Part shown: positions 49,771 through 58,752 of the stretch, piece by piece
Position numbering within the stretch: the first letter of the stretch is position 1
Layout: each line of letters opens with the position of its first letter
Origin: a virus
Length of the DNA: 64,000 bases
Direction: 5' to 3' (one strand)
IMG/VR virus record: IMGVR_UViG_3300027730_000007
Coordinates: 1-64,000 of that record
Notes under the pieces: generated by a model
Seen by the model: only the letters and a program-made list of their open reading frames with translations
The model's database searches: none
What the model was told of the DNA's origin: nothing
Program-made: the position numbers and the translations under genes

Positions 49771-50934
49771 ATGCAATCAAACAAAAAACAATTTGAAGAC
49801 CAATTACAACAAGGTAAAAATGTAATTGAAAAACTAGGTAATAAGGATTTTACAATCTATTACTTTACCTTAGATACAAAGGGTAATCCAACAGCTGGTA
49901 TTGCTAATATTTATGAACATGTAAAAATGTTAAACGAATTAGGTTATAAGGCTGTGATTTTGCATGAGAAAAATGACTACAAGTTAGTCGGTGACGAAAA
50001 TAGTTATGGTATTAAAGAATGGTTGGGTGAGGAATACGCTATGCTACCTCACGCATCAATCGAAAAACAAGAACTTAATATTGGCCCAGCTGATATTATT
50101 GTTATACCAGAAATCTTTGCTAATATCATGGACCAGATTAAAGCCTTCCCATGTAAGAAAGTGGTTTTATCACAAAGCTACAATTATTTGTTGGAATTAT
50201 TACCACTGGGTAAAAGATGGAATGTGGACTACGGTTTCTATGACGTTATTACAACAAGTGTAAAGCAAGCTAGATACCTAACTACACTATTCCCATCAAT
50301 TAGGACACATATCGTACCTGTGTCGATTGCAGACTACTTTAAACCTAATGTCAAGCCTAAGCAACCTATCGTATCAATTCTATCTAGAAACCAAAATGAT
50401 GCGGCTAAGATTGTTAAGGCATTTTACTTAGAATATCCAATTTACAAATGGGTTACATTTAAAGAACTTAGAGGCTTACCTAAAAAACAATTTGCTGAGC
50501 AATTAAGCAAATCTTGTCTAGCGGTATGGGTTGATGACGAAGCTGGCTTCGGCACATTCCCATTGGAAGCAATGGAATCAAATACACCAGTAATCGGTAA
50601 GATACCTAATATGGTTCCAGAATGGATGGAAGGAACTGACGGTGATGGTCAACCAGTTATCAAAAATAATGGCGTTTGGACCAACACAACAATTAATCTT
50701 CCAGAATTAATTGCAACTTATATGAAGCTATGGTTTGAGGATTCAATTCCTAGTGACCTACTTAATAGTATAGAAAGCTCTAAGGGTCAATACACTACTG
50801 AGATGCAAAAAGAAAAGCTTGCGTTGGTTTACCAAACACTAGTTGATAATAGAGTATCAGAAATGACTCAAATTGTGGATAGCTTAGCATCACAATTGGT
50901 AGAAATTGCTGAAGAAACAACAAAAAATGCATAA
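49771..50934 (+). CDS. GT-B glycosyltransferase
   Basis: 387 residues. Landmarks are NPTAGIANIYEHVKMLNELG and YKAVILHEKNDY in lobe one, then IVSILSRNQNDAAKIV and KSCLAVWVDDEAGFGTFPLE with AMESNTPVIGKIPNMVPEWM in lobe two; the latter is the EAGFGTFPLEAMESNTPVIG donor-binding signature of GT4-like enzymes. Donor and acceptor unknown. Placed between small unknown genes and a GT2-type gene, within the late-region operon. Confidence 0.78.
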   Translation: MQSNKKQFEDQLQQGKNVIEKLGNKDFTIYYFTLDTKGNPTAGIANIYEHVKMLNELGYKAVILHEKNDYKLVGDENSYGIKEWLGEEYAMLPHASIEKQELNIGPADIIVIPEIFANIMDQIKAFPCKKVVLSQSYNYLLELLPLGKRWNVDYGFYDVITTSVKQARYLTTLFPSIRTHIVPVSIADYFKPNVKPKQPIVSILSRNQNDAAKIVKAFYLEYPIYKWVTFKELRGLPKKQFAEQLSKSCLAVWVDDEAGFGTFPLEAMESNTPVIGKIPNMVPEWMEGTDGDGQPVIKNNGVWTNTTINLPELIATYMKLWFEDSIPSDLLNSIESSKGQYTTEMQKEKLALVYQTLVDNRVSEMTQIVDSLASQLVEIAEETTKNA

Positions 50935-50958
50935 AAATAATACAATAAAATATACAAA

Positions 50959-51750
50959 ATGTCTAATATATCAATAATAATTCCAGTTCACGAATTGGAT
51001 GAAACAACAAAGGTAACATTAACAAATGCAATTACTAGCGTTAAAGAGCAAGTAGTAAGACCATCAGAACTAATTATTGTAGTTCCGAAGGGAAGTGATG
51101 CAGCATCATATATTAAAGATTATGACTTTGGCGATTTAGCTACATCAGTAGTAATTGCTGAAAATGAAGGTGCTACAGATTTTGCAACACAATTTAATTA
51201 TGGTGTTAAGGTAGCTAAATCAGAATGGGTTAGTCTATTGGAATATGATGATGAATTAGCTAAGATATGGCTTAAGAATGTTGTGGAATATCGTACAGCA
51301 TATCCAGATGTTGCCATCTTTATGCCAATCGTTGTAGACGTGGACCAAAACAATCAATTTAACGGCTTTACAAACGAAGCTGTATGGGCGCAAAACTTTT
51401 CAGATGAGTTAGGTATCTTAGATAATAACGCTTTGTTAATGTACCAAAACTTTAACGTTGATGGATTTGTAATGAAAAAATCAACATATGAAGAATTTGG
51501 CGGTTTCAAAAGCAATATACCGCTAACATTCATTTATGAATTCTTGCTTCGTATGACGTTCTTATCTCTTAAGACAATGGTTATACCTAAATTTGGTTAC
51601 AAACATGTTAACTTAAGACCTAATTCATTATTTTCTAATTATAAAAATACTCTATCTCCATTAGATGCAAAATGGTGGTTGGCTCAAGCTAAAAAAGAAT
51701 ATTTCTTTGTTAAAGATAGAGTGATAACAAAAGTACAAGAAACTGTATAA
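50959..51750 (+). CDS. GT2 glycosyltransferase
   Basis: 263 residues. SIIIPVHELDETTKVTLTNA opens the GT-A fold; SLLEYDDELAKIWLKNVVEY has a YDDE metal site, and FKSNIPLTFIYEFLLRMTFL is the helix region that holds the catalytic base in GT2. NVDGFVMKKSTYEEFGGF is the conserved strand before it. It overlaps the gp55-like sigma factor gene by one base, an unusual pairing that may be a genome-packing choice. Acceptor unknown. Confidence 0.8.
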   Translation: MSNISIIIPVHELDETTKVTLTNAITSVKEQVVRPSELIIVVPKGSDAASYIKDYDFGDLATSVVIAENEGATDFATQFNYGVKVAKSEWVSLLEYDDELAKIWLKNVVEYRTAYPDVAIFMPIVVDVDQNNQFNGFTNEAVWAQNFSDELGILDNNALLMYQNFNVDGFVMKKSTYEEFGGFKSNIPLTFIYEFLLRMTFLSLKTMVIPKFGYKHVNLRPNSLFSNYKNTLSPLDAKWWLAQAKKEYFFVKDRVITKVQETV

Positions 51751-52475
51751 TGATTAAAAGAGGACGCAAAAGAAAAAATGACATGTATTTTGGTCCAGAA
51801 GAAGAAGAAGCAGTTATTAGATTTTTAGAATCAACAAACGAAACAGAAAGGAATCAGATTTTTAATAAATGGCTTAAAGGGCCATTTGATAAAATGGTCG
51901 AATCAATAATTAGAAAGTACAAGTTATATAGAAAGGATATTAGTTTTGAGGAATTACATAGTGATACCGTTTCTTTTCTAGCAACAAAGGTACATAAGTT
52001 CGAAAGTGGTCGGGGTAAAAAAGCTTATTCGTATTTTGGTACAATTTGTAAGCGTTATATTATAGGTTTATTAATCAAGGATGATAAATACCTAAAACAT
52101 ACCGCATCGTATGATGATATTTCAGAAGATTTAGCAGAACGTAGTGAACTAACCTATGTTATTGATACTGACCATTTTTTAATGGATGAATTCATTAAAA
52201 AAGTTGTCGTTGGCATTCAAGAAGAACTTGAGAATGAAAATTTACCAGCTAAGAAAAGACTTAATGAAAATGAACGTAAGGTTGGTCATGCATTAATTGA
52301 AATATTAGAACATTGGGAAATAATATTTGATGGTGAAGATAGCGGTTCTAAATATAATAAGAACTCAGTATTGGAAACGATGCGTAACTATACCAACCTA
52401 TCAACAAAGGATATTAGGATAGCTATGAAGCGATATAAACAACTCTATGACCTGTTAAAGAATCATATTTTATAG
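51750..52475 (+). CDS. gp55-like late sigma factor
   Basis: 241 residues. After an Arg/Lys N-terminus comes FNKWLKGPFDKMVESIIRKY, then ELHSDTVSFLATKVHKFESG and RGKKAYSYFGTICKRYIIGL, a sigma-70 region-2 layout with the YSYFGTICKRYI helix that recognises the -10 element. T4 gp55 (185 residues) has the same core and directs late transcription. The C-terminal 80 residues, including STKDIRIAMKRYKQLYDLL, could form an extra DNA-binding helix-turn-helix. This is the prime candidate for reading the ATATTTAT motif found before virion operons. The assignment is from pattern, not alignment. Confidence 0.68.
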   Translation: MIKRGRKRKNDMYFGPEEEEAVIRFLESTNETERNQIFNKWLKGPFDKMVESIIRKYKLYRKDISFEELHSDTVSFLATKVHKFESGRGKKAYSYFGTICKRYIIGLLIKDDKYLKHTASYDDISEDLAERSELTYVIDTDHFLMDEFIKKVVVGIQEELENENLPAKKRLNENERKVGHALIEILEHWEIIFDGEDSGSKYNKNSVLETMRNYTNLSTKDIRIAMKRYKQLYDLLKNHIL

Positions 52476-52499
52476 ATTCCAAATAAAACGTAGGTTTAA

Positions 52500-52515
52500 G
52501 ATATTTATAATAAAG
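52500..52515 (+). promoter_or_regulatory. candidate phage late promoter
   Basis: GATATTTATAATAAAG; TATTTAT ends 16 bases before ATG 52524. It starts the baseplate-type operon. Confidence 0.6.
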
Positions 52516-52523
52516 ACAAATCG

Positions 52524-52916
52524 ATGCCACGTAAACAAAAACAAGATATAAAAATCAATAGTGATGATTCACTATCTGGTTTAATGCAAGAAACATACAA
52601 TGATGCTTGCTTGCAAATAAACGATGCTCAACGCACGATAAATGAATTAACGGTAAGCGCAATAGCTACAGATATTGATGACCTGACAAAGGTTGCCAAA
52701 GAAAAGGCTGGCCTATTAAAGGTTAAGGATTCTGCGATACGAATAAAATTAGAAATCGCAAAATTACAAAGCGATATAATTAAAAATCGTGGTGATGTGG
52801 ATTCAGTTATATCTGAACGAAATCAAGGTGCACCTTCACTTTCTGACTTTAATTCCTTAAGGGAAATGTTAAAGAAGGGTAAAGAAAATAATGACGATTC
52901 TTTTGATATGGATTAA
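52524..52916 (+). CDS. unknown helical protein, possible small terminase subunit
   Basis: 130 residues. A Lys/Gln N-terminus is followed by a long helix with QETYNDACLQINDAQRTINE, then KVAKEKAGLLKVKDSAIRIK and LEIAKLQSDIIKNR. T4 gp16 and relatives consist largely of two long central helices, and the size (130 against 164) is compatible; the evidence stops there. It starts the operon just after a late-type promoter and is followed two bases later by a 478-residue unknown. Confidence 0.4.
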   Translation: MPRKQKQDIKINSDDSLSGLMQETYNDACLQINDAQRTINELTVSAIATDIDDLTKVAKEKAGLLKVKDSAIRIKLEIAKLQSDIIKNRGDVDSVISERNQGAPSLSDFNSLREMLKKGKENNDDSFDMD

Positions 52917-52918
52917 TA

Positions 52919-54355
52919 ATGAGCATAGTTGAGAAAAAGAAAAAAGTATTTGGTAATATCGCTGCGATAAAAACGCTAACCCAAGGTATGCCAAAGCTTA
53001 ATTTAAGCTCATCGTTTTCATCCATTAATAATAGTGGTGATGCCATTACATTCTTAACGGATTTAATCAAATCGTTGATTGGTTTTGAAGCCTTGGTAGA
53101 GGCTGTTGTTGATATTATAACCCATTCTTTACCAAAGGTTGAGCGTGAGGTTAAAAAAGCACTAAAGTTAGAACTTAAGACCATTGTTAGTTGTGGTGTT
53201 GACCCAAGCTTACCATCATGGGTCAAATCAACAGCTATGTCATCAACTACAAATAACCTAGTTATTGAATTAAAAAAGGTAGACTTTGCAAATATATTAC
53301 GTACTGACCCAAATTCGGTAGCTGGTAAGTTGATATATAATGACATTACAACACCATTAACCGCTAGCACCGATTTTAATACATTCTTATACGGTGTCAT
53401 TCAAGATGAGGGTCGTGTATATACTTGGAAAGATATCCTAAGCATACGATTTGATGCGGTTGGAACCATTAATAGACCTAATAATTCCCTAACTATTAGT
53501 GCAGCACTACCATATGATACTAAGACTCTAACGGACCTTAACAATGACTTTATAGATAGCCTAGTATTATTTAATAGTGAAAATATTATAAATAAGATAA
53601 TGGATATCATATACGGTTCAGTATCTAGCTTTATTGGTAAATCATTGAAACAACTTGAGAATGAAGTTAAGATAAACGATATCGTTGATAAGATGGTTAA
53701 TAACGTTAATGTTGGTTCTTTACCAGATTCAGCATTTTCATTTACCAAAGAGGAAACATATAAGCAACAAAATACAGCGGCAGACCTTAAAAAGGGTGTG
53801 ACGGAACTAAAGAACTCAACAACAATCCCATCTAGTGTACCAATTGGTGACCTAACTAATTTTACACAAAATATTCTTGCGGTTCAAACAACGATAGAAA
53901 AGAAGGATGTCATTAAAACTGGCCTTAATAATATGGCTACGTCTAGTGTAGGTAATGTTTCAGATGAAACTGACAAGAATTCTGGTAAATTAAATTTTAT
54001 TCAAAGAATAATAGAAACCCTAATCAAATCAGTTGTGAATATTGTTCTATCACCAAAGGTAATTATGGTATTTATACTTAACTATAAGATAGTATATGGG
54101 CCAAGTGCAACGTTTACAGATGGTGTTGATTTTATCAAGAAAAATAAAAATTTAATGACCCGAATTATGAAGGTTATTGGTGGGGAAATAATCAAGGTAT
54201 TATTGGCAATTGCTCTAAAAGAAATTAGCGTATTAGTGGCTAAAGCAATGGCTAGAAAACAAAAAGAAAAAGCTGTACTTAAATTGGCTCAATTACAGAG
54301 TCTTGTTGGTATACCAGCAGATACAATAAAAAACTTAATTGATAACTTATTATAA
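52919..54355 (+). CDS. unknown large virion-type protein
   Basis: 478 residues. N-terminal Lys-rich strand, then a Ser/Thr/Asn/Val-rich middle with alternating helices (FLTDLIKSLIGFEALVEAVV and INKIMDIIYGSVSSFIGKSL), and a C-terminal hydrophobic helix pair: FIQRIIETLIKSVVNIVLSP and GEIIKVLLAIALKEISVLVA. Such long amphipathic helices suit a baseplate hub or tail-tip component. No family recognised. It lies in the operon with the OB-fold hub protein, overlapping the next gene by one base. Confidence 0.5.
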   Translation: MSIVEKKKKVFGNIAAIKTLTQGMPKLNLSSSFSSINNSGDAITFLTDLIKSLIGFEALVEAVVDIITHSLPKVEREVKKALKLELKTIVSCGVDPSLPSWVKSTAMSSTTNNLVIELKKVDFANILRTDPNSVAGKLIYNDITTPLTASTDFNTFLYGVIQDEGRVYTWKDILSIRFDAVGTINRPNNSLTISAALPYDTKTLTDLNNDFIDSLVLFNSENIINKIMDIIYGSVSSFIGKSLKQLENEVKINDIVDKMVNNVNVGSLPDSAFSFTKEETYKQQNTAADLKKGVTELKNSTTIPSSVPIGDLTNFTQNILAVQTTIEKKDVIKTGLNNMATSSVGNVSDETDKNSGKLNFIQRIIETLIKSVVNIVLSPKVIMVFILNYKIVYGPSATFTDGVDFIKKNKNLMTRIMKVIGGEIIKVLLAIALKEISVLVAKAMARKQKEKAVLKLAQLQSLVGIPADTIKNLIDNLL

Positions 54356-54786
54356 TGGCAGAAGAAAAACCAATACCAAGTTCAGGATTTAACATTTCAT
54401 CGGTTAACGGATTGCTAAATGTAATATTAAGTGCGTTTAAGATACCAGACACACCAGTAGAACCACTACCACCACCATTAGTCATGGTAGGTGCTAAATT
54501 GAGAACTGGACTCTCACCACAGACAATAGCGGCCAATATAATTAGCAAGCAATCTAATTCTGGTAGAGTTGTTGGTGATGTGTTTGCAGATGGGCCAAAT
54601 GTAGAAGAAGCTATGGAGTTAATCAGGGTACAAGAAATTATCAACGCAATACTTAACGATGCTAAGGTAGATGTAGTTATACCGCCTGGGATTGCTGTAA
54701 CTACCGTTGGTGCTAGTCCATTAGGACCAGTAGTATCACAAGGCGTAACAATAACAATGGGTATCGGTGACGGTATTATACGTTAA
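54355..54786 (+). CDS. unknown small virion-type protein
   Basis: 143 residues. Pro/Val/Gly/Ala-rich with few charges; VEPLPPPLVMVGAKLRTGLS near residues 40-60 and VTTVGASPLGPVVSQGVTIT near the end. A MAEEKPIPSSGFNISSVNGL start. This beta-type, low-charge composition fits a head or baseplate decoration. It overlaps the 478-residue gene by one base (TAATGG context). No family recognised. Confidence 0.5.
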   Translation: MAEEKPIPSSGFNISSVNGLLNVILSAFKIPDTPVEPLPPPLVMVGAKLRTGLSPQTIAANIISKQSNSGRVVGDVFADGPNVEEAMELIRVQEIINAILNDAKVDVVIPPGIAVTTVGASPLGPVVSQGVTITMGIGDGIIR

Positions 54787-54797
54787 ATTTATAAACA

Positions 54798-54980
54798 ATG
54801 AATGATTTAGAATCAAAATCAAATAATGACATTTTATTAGAAATAAAACAAATCGAGGCTGACCATGAGGCATTAAAGCTAACTATGTTGAAAGACTTAG
54901 ATAGGCTTTTTGAATTGGAAGCTAGATTCGAACGTGCAAATCAAATAATATTAAATAGATTAAAAGGTACTAATGCTTAA
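54798..54980 (+). CDS. small coiled-coil protein
   Basis: 60 residues, nearly all helix: LLEIKQIEADHEALKLTMLK and DLDRLFELEARFERANQIIL show heptad-like hydrophobic spacing, so a short dimeric or trimeric coiled coil is likely. It overlaps the OB-fold gene by eight bases, suggesting translational coupling and perhaps an assembly role for that protein. No family recognised. Confidence 0.55.
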   Translation: MNDLESKSNNDILLEIKQIEADHEALKLTMLKDLDRLFELEARFERANQIILNRLKGTNA

Positions 54981-55974
54981 TAGTTCATCAAAATCATATA
55001 GAGAAAATGGTAACCTATACGCTAATACAAGTATAACACAAAATATAAAGTATGGTGTTGTAAAAGCATTAGAAAATGAAGGTGGCCCATTGGTTAACAA
55101 AGGCTTAGGACGCATCAAGGTGTTCCTAAAGGGTTCTATCGTTACTGGTGGTGATGATGGTACCGCAGAAGCGGATTTGCCATGGTGTTTTCCATTGTTA
55201 CCCAAGCACCTATCGGTTCAACCTAAGATTGGTGAGGTTGTGCTTGTTATGGTATTTAACAATAATCGTCAACATGCTGATAGATTGTATATAGGTCCAA
55301 TCATTTCACAACTACCATTATTAAATAAAGACCCGTATGAGTTCTCAGCACTGGCTGGATTTACCTTTGGTCCAGCTGAACCTAACGTAAACCCAAGTCA
55401 AATAACTGAGTTAAATGGTGTATTCCCAAATCCTTCAGATGTATCGATACAAGGCAGATACAATACCGATATTACACAAAAGGATAACGAAATTATTATA
55501 AGAGCTGGTAAATTTGAAACAGTAACGCCAACGCCTAATAATCCTTATCAAATTAGATTTAATAGCGCAACTCAAGGATATATTCAAATAAAAAATGATG
55601 TTATAACCGTACAGAGTTCTGATAAAACACAACAAAAGAAAGGTACAATAACAAATATTGTATCAAATAAGATTAACTTATTGACTCATGTTGATGGTAG
55701 TCCACGGTTTAATTTAACTAATCAAGATAATTTAATTAGTGATGAAGAACAAGACCTAATCAATCAAACGGCCCATCAACTACCATTTGGTGATGTTCTA
55801 TTAGAATATTTATTATTGTTAAAAGATGCTTTGTTTCTACACGTACATAATGGTAATGGTAATCCAGCAACGGATTTAACCGTATCAGGTAATAAACAAG
55901 CGCTAGCTGTATTCAAATCTAAAGCAAACCAATTAGAACAATCGATGCTATCAAAAAATATTAGAATAAACTAA
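54973..55974 (+). CDS. OB-fold baseplate hub protein (gp5-like N-terminal region)
   Basis: 333 residues. Residues 20-120 include KYGVVKALENEGGPLVNKGL, GRIKVFLKGS, then LPWCFPLLPKHLSVQPKIGE and VVLVMVFNNNRQHADRLYIG, with the strand order of the OB-fold that starts T4 gp5 and other central-spike proteins (a W-x-P-hh-P..G-x-x-V-hVhF). T4 gp5 also has a lysozyme domain, which I do not see here. The C-terminal third (LIDQTAHQLPF-like helices) is unassigned. It would sit at the tail tip, beneath the hub. It ends in a MLSKNIRIN tail. Confidence 0.55.
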   Translation: MLNSSSKSYRENGNLYANTSITQNIKYGVVKALENEGGPLVNKGLGRIKVFLKGSIVTGGDDGTAEADLPWCFPLLPKHLSVQPKIGEVVLVMVFNNNRQHADRLYIGPIISQLPLLNKDPYEFSALAGFTFGPAEPNVNPSQITELNGVFPNPSDVSIQGRYNTDITQKDNEIIIRAGKFETVTPTPNNPYQIRFNSATQGYIQIKNDVITVQSSDKTQQKKGTITNIVSNKINLLTHVDGSPRFNLTNQDNLISDEEQDLINQTAHQLPFGDVLLEYLLLLKDALFLHVHNGNGNPATDLTVSGNKQALAVFKSKANQLEQSMLSKNIRIN

Positions 55975-55981
55975 TTTTTTT

Positions 55982-55998
55982 GATATTTATATATAAAA
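55982..55998 (+). promoter_or_regulatory. candidate phage late promoter
   Basis: GATATTTATATATAAAA; TATTTAT ends 15 bases before ATG 56005. Confidence 0.6.
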
Positions 55999-56004
55999 GA
56001 AATT

Positions 56005-57411
56005 ATGGTTATTAGAACCTTTTTTGATAAGAATAATACTATCGTTAGTAATAGAAATGTTAATACTGGTCTAAACCCAGTAACTGAATTATTTTATGGT
56101 GGTTCTATAGGTGAACAAACATATAGCCGATTTTTGTTTCATTTTGATGAAACAAGATTAAAAGCATTATATACTGGTGGCACTTATACTGACTTAACTA
56201 AGCTAAGACATACGCTTAGAATGACCAATACTGGTTCGTTTGATACTGAATTGCTTAATACATCAGTTGCTGGTAAACGTAGAACATCATCATTTGACCT
56301 TATCTTATTTAAGATACAACAACCTTGGGATAATGGTGTTGGTTATGATTATGAAATACCATTATTAGTAAATGGTGAATCAGCATACTATAACGGCCCA
56401 TCAAATTGGGTAGAAGCACAAACAGGTATTTCTTGGTCTGGTGGTACTGGCGTATATTCTGGTAGTCCTTCTGGCATAACCGTAACAACCCAACACTTCG
56501 ATAAGGGTAATGAAAATATTGAAATGGACGTTACCGACTATGTAAATGGCCTATTAACAGGTAATACCAATAATGGTCTAGGTATTGCTTTCGATAGAGG
56601 TTACGAAGAATTAAATACTATAACCCCACAATATGTTGGTTTCTTTACCAATAACACTCAAACGTTCTATGAACCATTTATTGAAACAATATATGATAAC
56701 TATATAACTGATGATAGAAATAATTTCTTTTTAGATAAGCCAAATAAACTTTACCTATATGTAAATATAGCTGGTAACCCAACTAACCTAGATGCTAAAC
56801 CAAGCGTAAATATCTATAATTATAATAATGTATTGGTTAGCGCTTTTACCTCTTCAAATGTAAATCATGTAACGCTTGGTGTATATTCTATAGATTTAAC
56901 CATACCAACTAATTCAAGCAACGTAGAGACGATGTATTCAGACGTGTGGACTGGTATTACCATTAATGGTGTGAACAGGGCTAATATTAGCTTAAACTTC
57001 GTTGTAAAGGATTCTATGGGTTATTATAGTATAGGTGATAACTTCATGCTGCCACAAAAGGTAGCCGTTAACATTTCTGGTATACAAAATAAAGAACGCA
57101 TTAAGCGTGGTGATGTACGTAAGGTTATCGTATCAGCTAGAATACCCTATACCGTAGAACAAACACAAAATATTTCAGGTCTTAAGTATCGCTTATATGT
57201 TACCGAAGGTACCAGTCAATTAACCGTAATTGATTGGGAATCAATTGAAATGGCAAATAATTATTATTATTTCTTATTGGATACTGAAAGTCTAATCCCT
57301 AATACTTATTATATTGATGTTCAATCAACAACTGGACAAGAAGTTACAACACTTAAAAATGTACTTCAATTTGATATCATTAGTCAAGTAGAATTAAGAG
57401 GACGTTTATAA
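56005..57411 (+). CDS. beta-sandwich virion protein (DNRLRE-like domain)
   Basis: 468 residues. Residues about 40-230 look like a DNRLRE/carbohydrate-binding beta sandwich: SRFLFHFDETRLKAL, FDLILFKIQQPWDNGVGYDY, a W-rich NWVEAQTGISWSGGTG stretch and IEMDVTDYVNGLLTGNTNNG, i.e. the pattern of PWDxG, W, DVTdYV and NGLxIAFD. The second half consists of further beta domains (IYVN.., ISLNFVVKD). It begins with its own late-type promoter. This could be a tail adhesin or collar protein. The domain call is from pattern only. Confidence 0.55.
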   Translation: MVIRTFFDKNNTIVSNRNVNTGLNPVTELFYGGSIGEQTYSRFLFHFDETRLKALYTGGTYTDLTKLRHTLRMTNTGSFDTELLNTSVAGKRRTSSFDLILFKIQQPWDNGVGYDYEIPLLVNGESAYYNGPSNWVEAQTGISWSGGTGVYSGSPSGITVTTQHFDKGNENIEMDVTDYVNGLLTGNTNNGLGIAFDRGYEELNTITPQYVGFFTNNTQTFYEPFIETIYDNYITDDRNNFFLDKPNKLYLYVNIAGNPTNLDAKPSVNIYNYNNVLVSAFTSSNVNHVTLGVYSIDLTIPTNSSNVETMYSDVWTGITINGVNRANISLNFVVKDSMGYYSIGDNFMLPQKVAVNISGIQNKERIKRGDVRKVIVSARIPYTVEQTQNISGLKYRLYVTEGTSQLTVIDWESIEMANNYYYFLLDTESLIPNTYYIDVQSTTGQEVTTLKNVLQFDIISQVELRGRL

Positions 57412-57412
57412 T

Positions 57413-57718
57413 ATGAAAGAGCAAATAAAAAACCTATTAAGAGAAGGATTACTTCAAAATAAAGGATTAGAAACAGCTTGCAATACAATGAGCGTGGCAT
57501 CATATAAAGAAGGTATTGCTTTAATTATTAGTGCTATTGGTACACCAGAGCAAAATCCATCAATGTGGAAGCGTATCGAGCGACCAATTAAAAACTGGCG
57601 AGATGCGGATAAATTAATTAGTCATGAAATTAAAACCAAGCGTATGTCTGGTGATTCAATGGTTGATGAGTCTAATACTTGGTGGTCTGCTGTTCAATCA
57701 ACTATTTGTCCTAAATAA
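57413..57718 (+). CDS. small protein with candidate prohead-protease leader
   Basis: 101 residues. The leader MKEQIKNLLREGLLQ has L-R-E followed by G at residues 9-12, the same LLREGLL element as the genes at 58751 and 59233. The rest is a compact helical domain with IALIISAIGTPEQNPSMWKR and RRRP-like WKRIERPIKNWRDADKLI, ending in a WWSAVQSTICPK tail with one cysteine. It starts one base after the beta-sandwich gene. I infer an injected or head-internal protein from the leader; no family recognised. Confidence 0.55.
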   Translation: MKEQIKNLLREGLLQNKGLETACNTMSVASYKEGIALIISAIGTPEQNPSMWKRIERPIKNWRDADKLISHEIKTKRMSGDSMVDESNTWWSAVQSTICPK

Positions 57719-57732
57719 TTTTTTTGATTTAC

Positions 57733-57763
57733 TTGACAATTATTAATTTTATTAGTATATTTA
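57733..57763 (+). promoter_or_regulatory. hybrid promoter: host-type -33 with ATATTTAT core
   Basis: TTG at 57733-57735, 20 bases, TATATTTA at 57756-57763. It matches the host pattern except for the last base of TAnnTTTG, and also contains the ATATTTAT late core. About 105 bases of leader precede ATG 57869, with two weak hairpins. Confidence 0.5.
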
Positions 57764-57868
57764 TCATTACATTAGCTCAAGTATCAGTCCCGACCAATAA
57801 AATGGTTTAGAGTTGTTAACGCAACAAAGGTATTGGTACAATAACAATAAATTAAAAAGTTAATAAAC

Positions 57869-58699
57869 ATGACACAAAAAATGATGGCACCTAATGTGCC
57901 AACGGCAAATATTGCTGTAAACAAATCTCGTATTAAATTATACGACAAGAATGTAGAAGTACCAACTTACTACTTGAAAAAAGGCCAAGAATTTCAAATT
58001 GAATTGGCAAACATGACTACCGATGTAGTCTTAGCAAAAATAATACTTAATGGTAAATCTTTATCTCAAGGTGGTCTGGTATTAAACCCAGGTCAGAGAG
58101 TCTTCTTGGACAGATACTTAGACGTAGCCAAAAAGTTCTTATTTGATACGTATGATGTGTCAAATACACAAGAAGTTAAAGATGCTATTAGAGATAATGG
58201 TGATATTAAGGTAGAATTCTATCGAGAAAATATCAACACCTATCAATCACCAATCGTTATTAGACCACTTGATTACACTTATCATCCTGATATTATAAGA
58301 TATAATACTTATACATCAAATACTTATTGTGCCTCACAACCAGTGTTTGGTCGACCAAACACTAATGATAACACCACACTAACAAGTACCTTAGGGGGTT
58401 ATTCGTCTGGTCAGATTTTAACTTCGGCTTTATCAGCTAATAACTCACCACTTAGAGGGGTGTCAAAATCACTTGAAACTGGACGAGTTGAAAAGGGTTC
58501 TGACTCCAATCAAGAATTAACATCGGTTAATAAATCATTCTATTATCTACCATTCCATACGGTAACGTATAAACTATTACCAATATCGCAAAAGATTAAT
58601 ACCCTTGAGGATATTAATGTAAAAAGATATTGCACATCTTGCGGTGCTAAGGTCGGTAAAACTGATAGGTTTTGCAGTCAGTGTGGGGCCAAAGCGTAA
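57869..58699 (+). CDS. virion-type protein with C-terminal double zinc ribbon
   Basis: 276 residues. Residues 18-150 are beta-rich (VPTYYLKKGQEFQIELANMT, LNPGQRVFLDRYLDVAKKFL), a compact jelly-roll-like unit. A Ser/Thr/Asn-rich linker is followed by the end CTSCGAKVGKTDRFCSQCGA then KA, a four-cysteine zinc ribbon (CxxC...CxxC). This combination suggests an abundant virion or scaffold protein that binds zinc; I do not recognise the full family. It has its own promoter and a leader of about 105 bases, rare in this genome, which points to strong or regulated expression. Confidence 0.6.
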   Translation: MTQKMMAPNVPTANIAVNKSRIKLYDKNVEVPTYYLKKGQEFQIELANMTTDVVLAKIILNGKSLSQGGLVLNPGQRVFLDRYLDVAKKFLFDTYDVSNTQEVKDAIRDNGDIKVEFYRENINTYQSPIVIRPLDYTYHPDIIRYNTYTSNTYCASQPVFGRPNTNDNTTLTSTLGGYSSGQILTSALSANNSPLRGVSKSLETGRVEKGSDSNQELTSVNKSFYYLPFHTVTYKLLPISQKINTLEDINVKRYCTSCGAKVGKTDRFCSQCGAKA

Positions 58700-58728
58700 A
58701 TAAAATAACTTGAGTTAATGTATAAAAA

Positions 58729-58752
58729 AAAGGAGCATAATGCTCCTTTTTT
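58729..58752. terminator. bidirectional terminator between convergent genes
   Basis: Stem AAAAGGAGCAT / ATGCTCCTTTT with T-runs on both sides, serving the zinc-ribbon gene (plus) and the 161-residue gene (minus). Confidence 0.85.

Noticed and set aside
57741-57868. A tRNA or structured riboswitch in the leader of the zinc-ribbon gene
   Set aside because: Only two short hairpins are visible; no cloverleaf, no conserved T-loop sequence.
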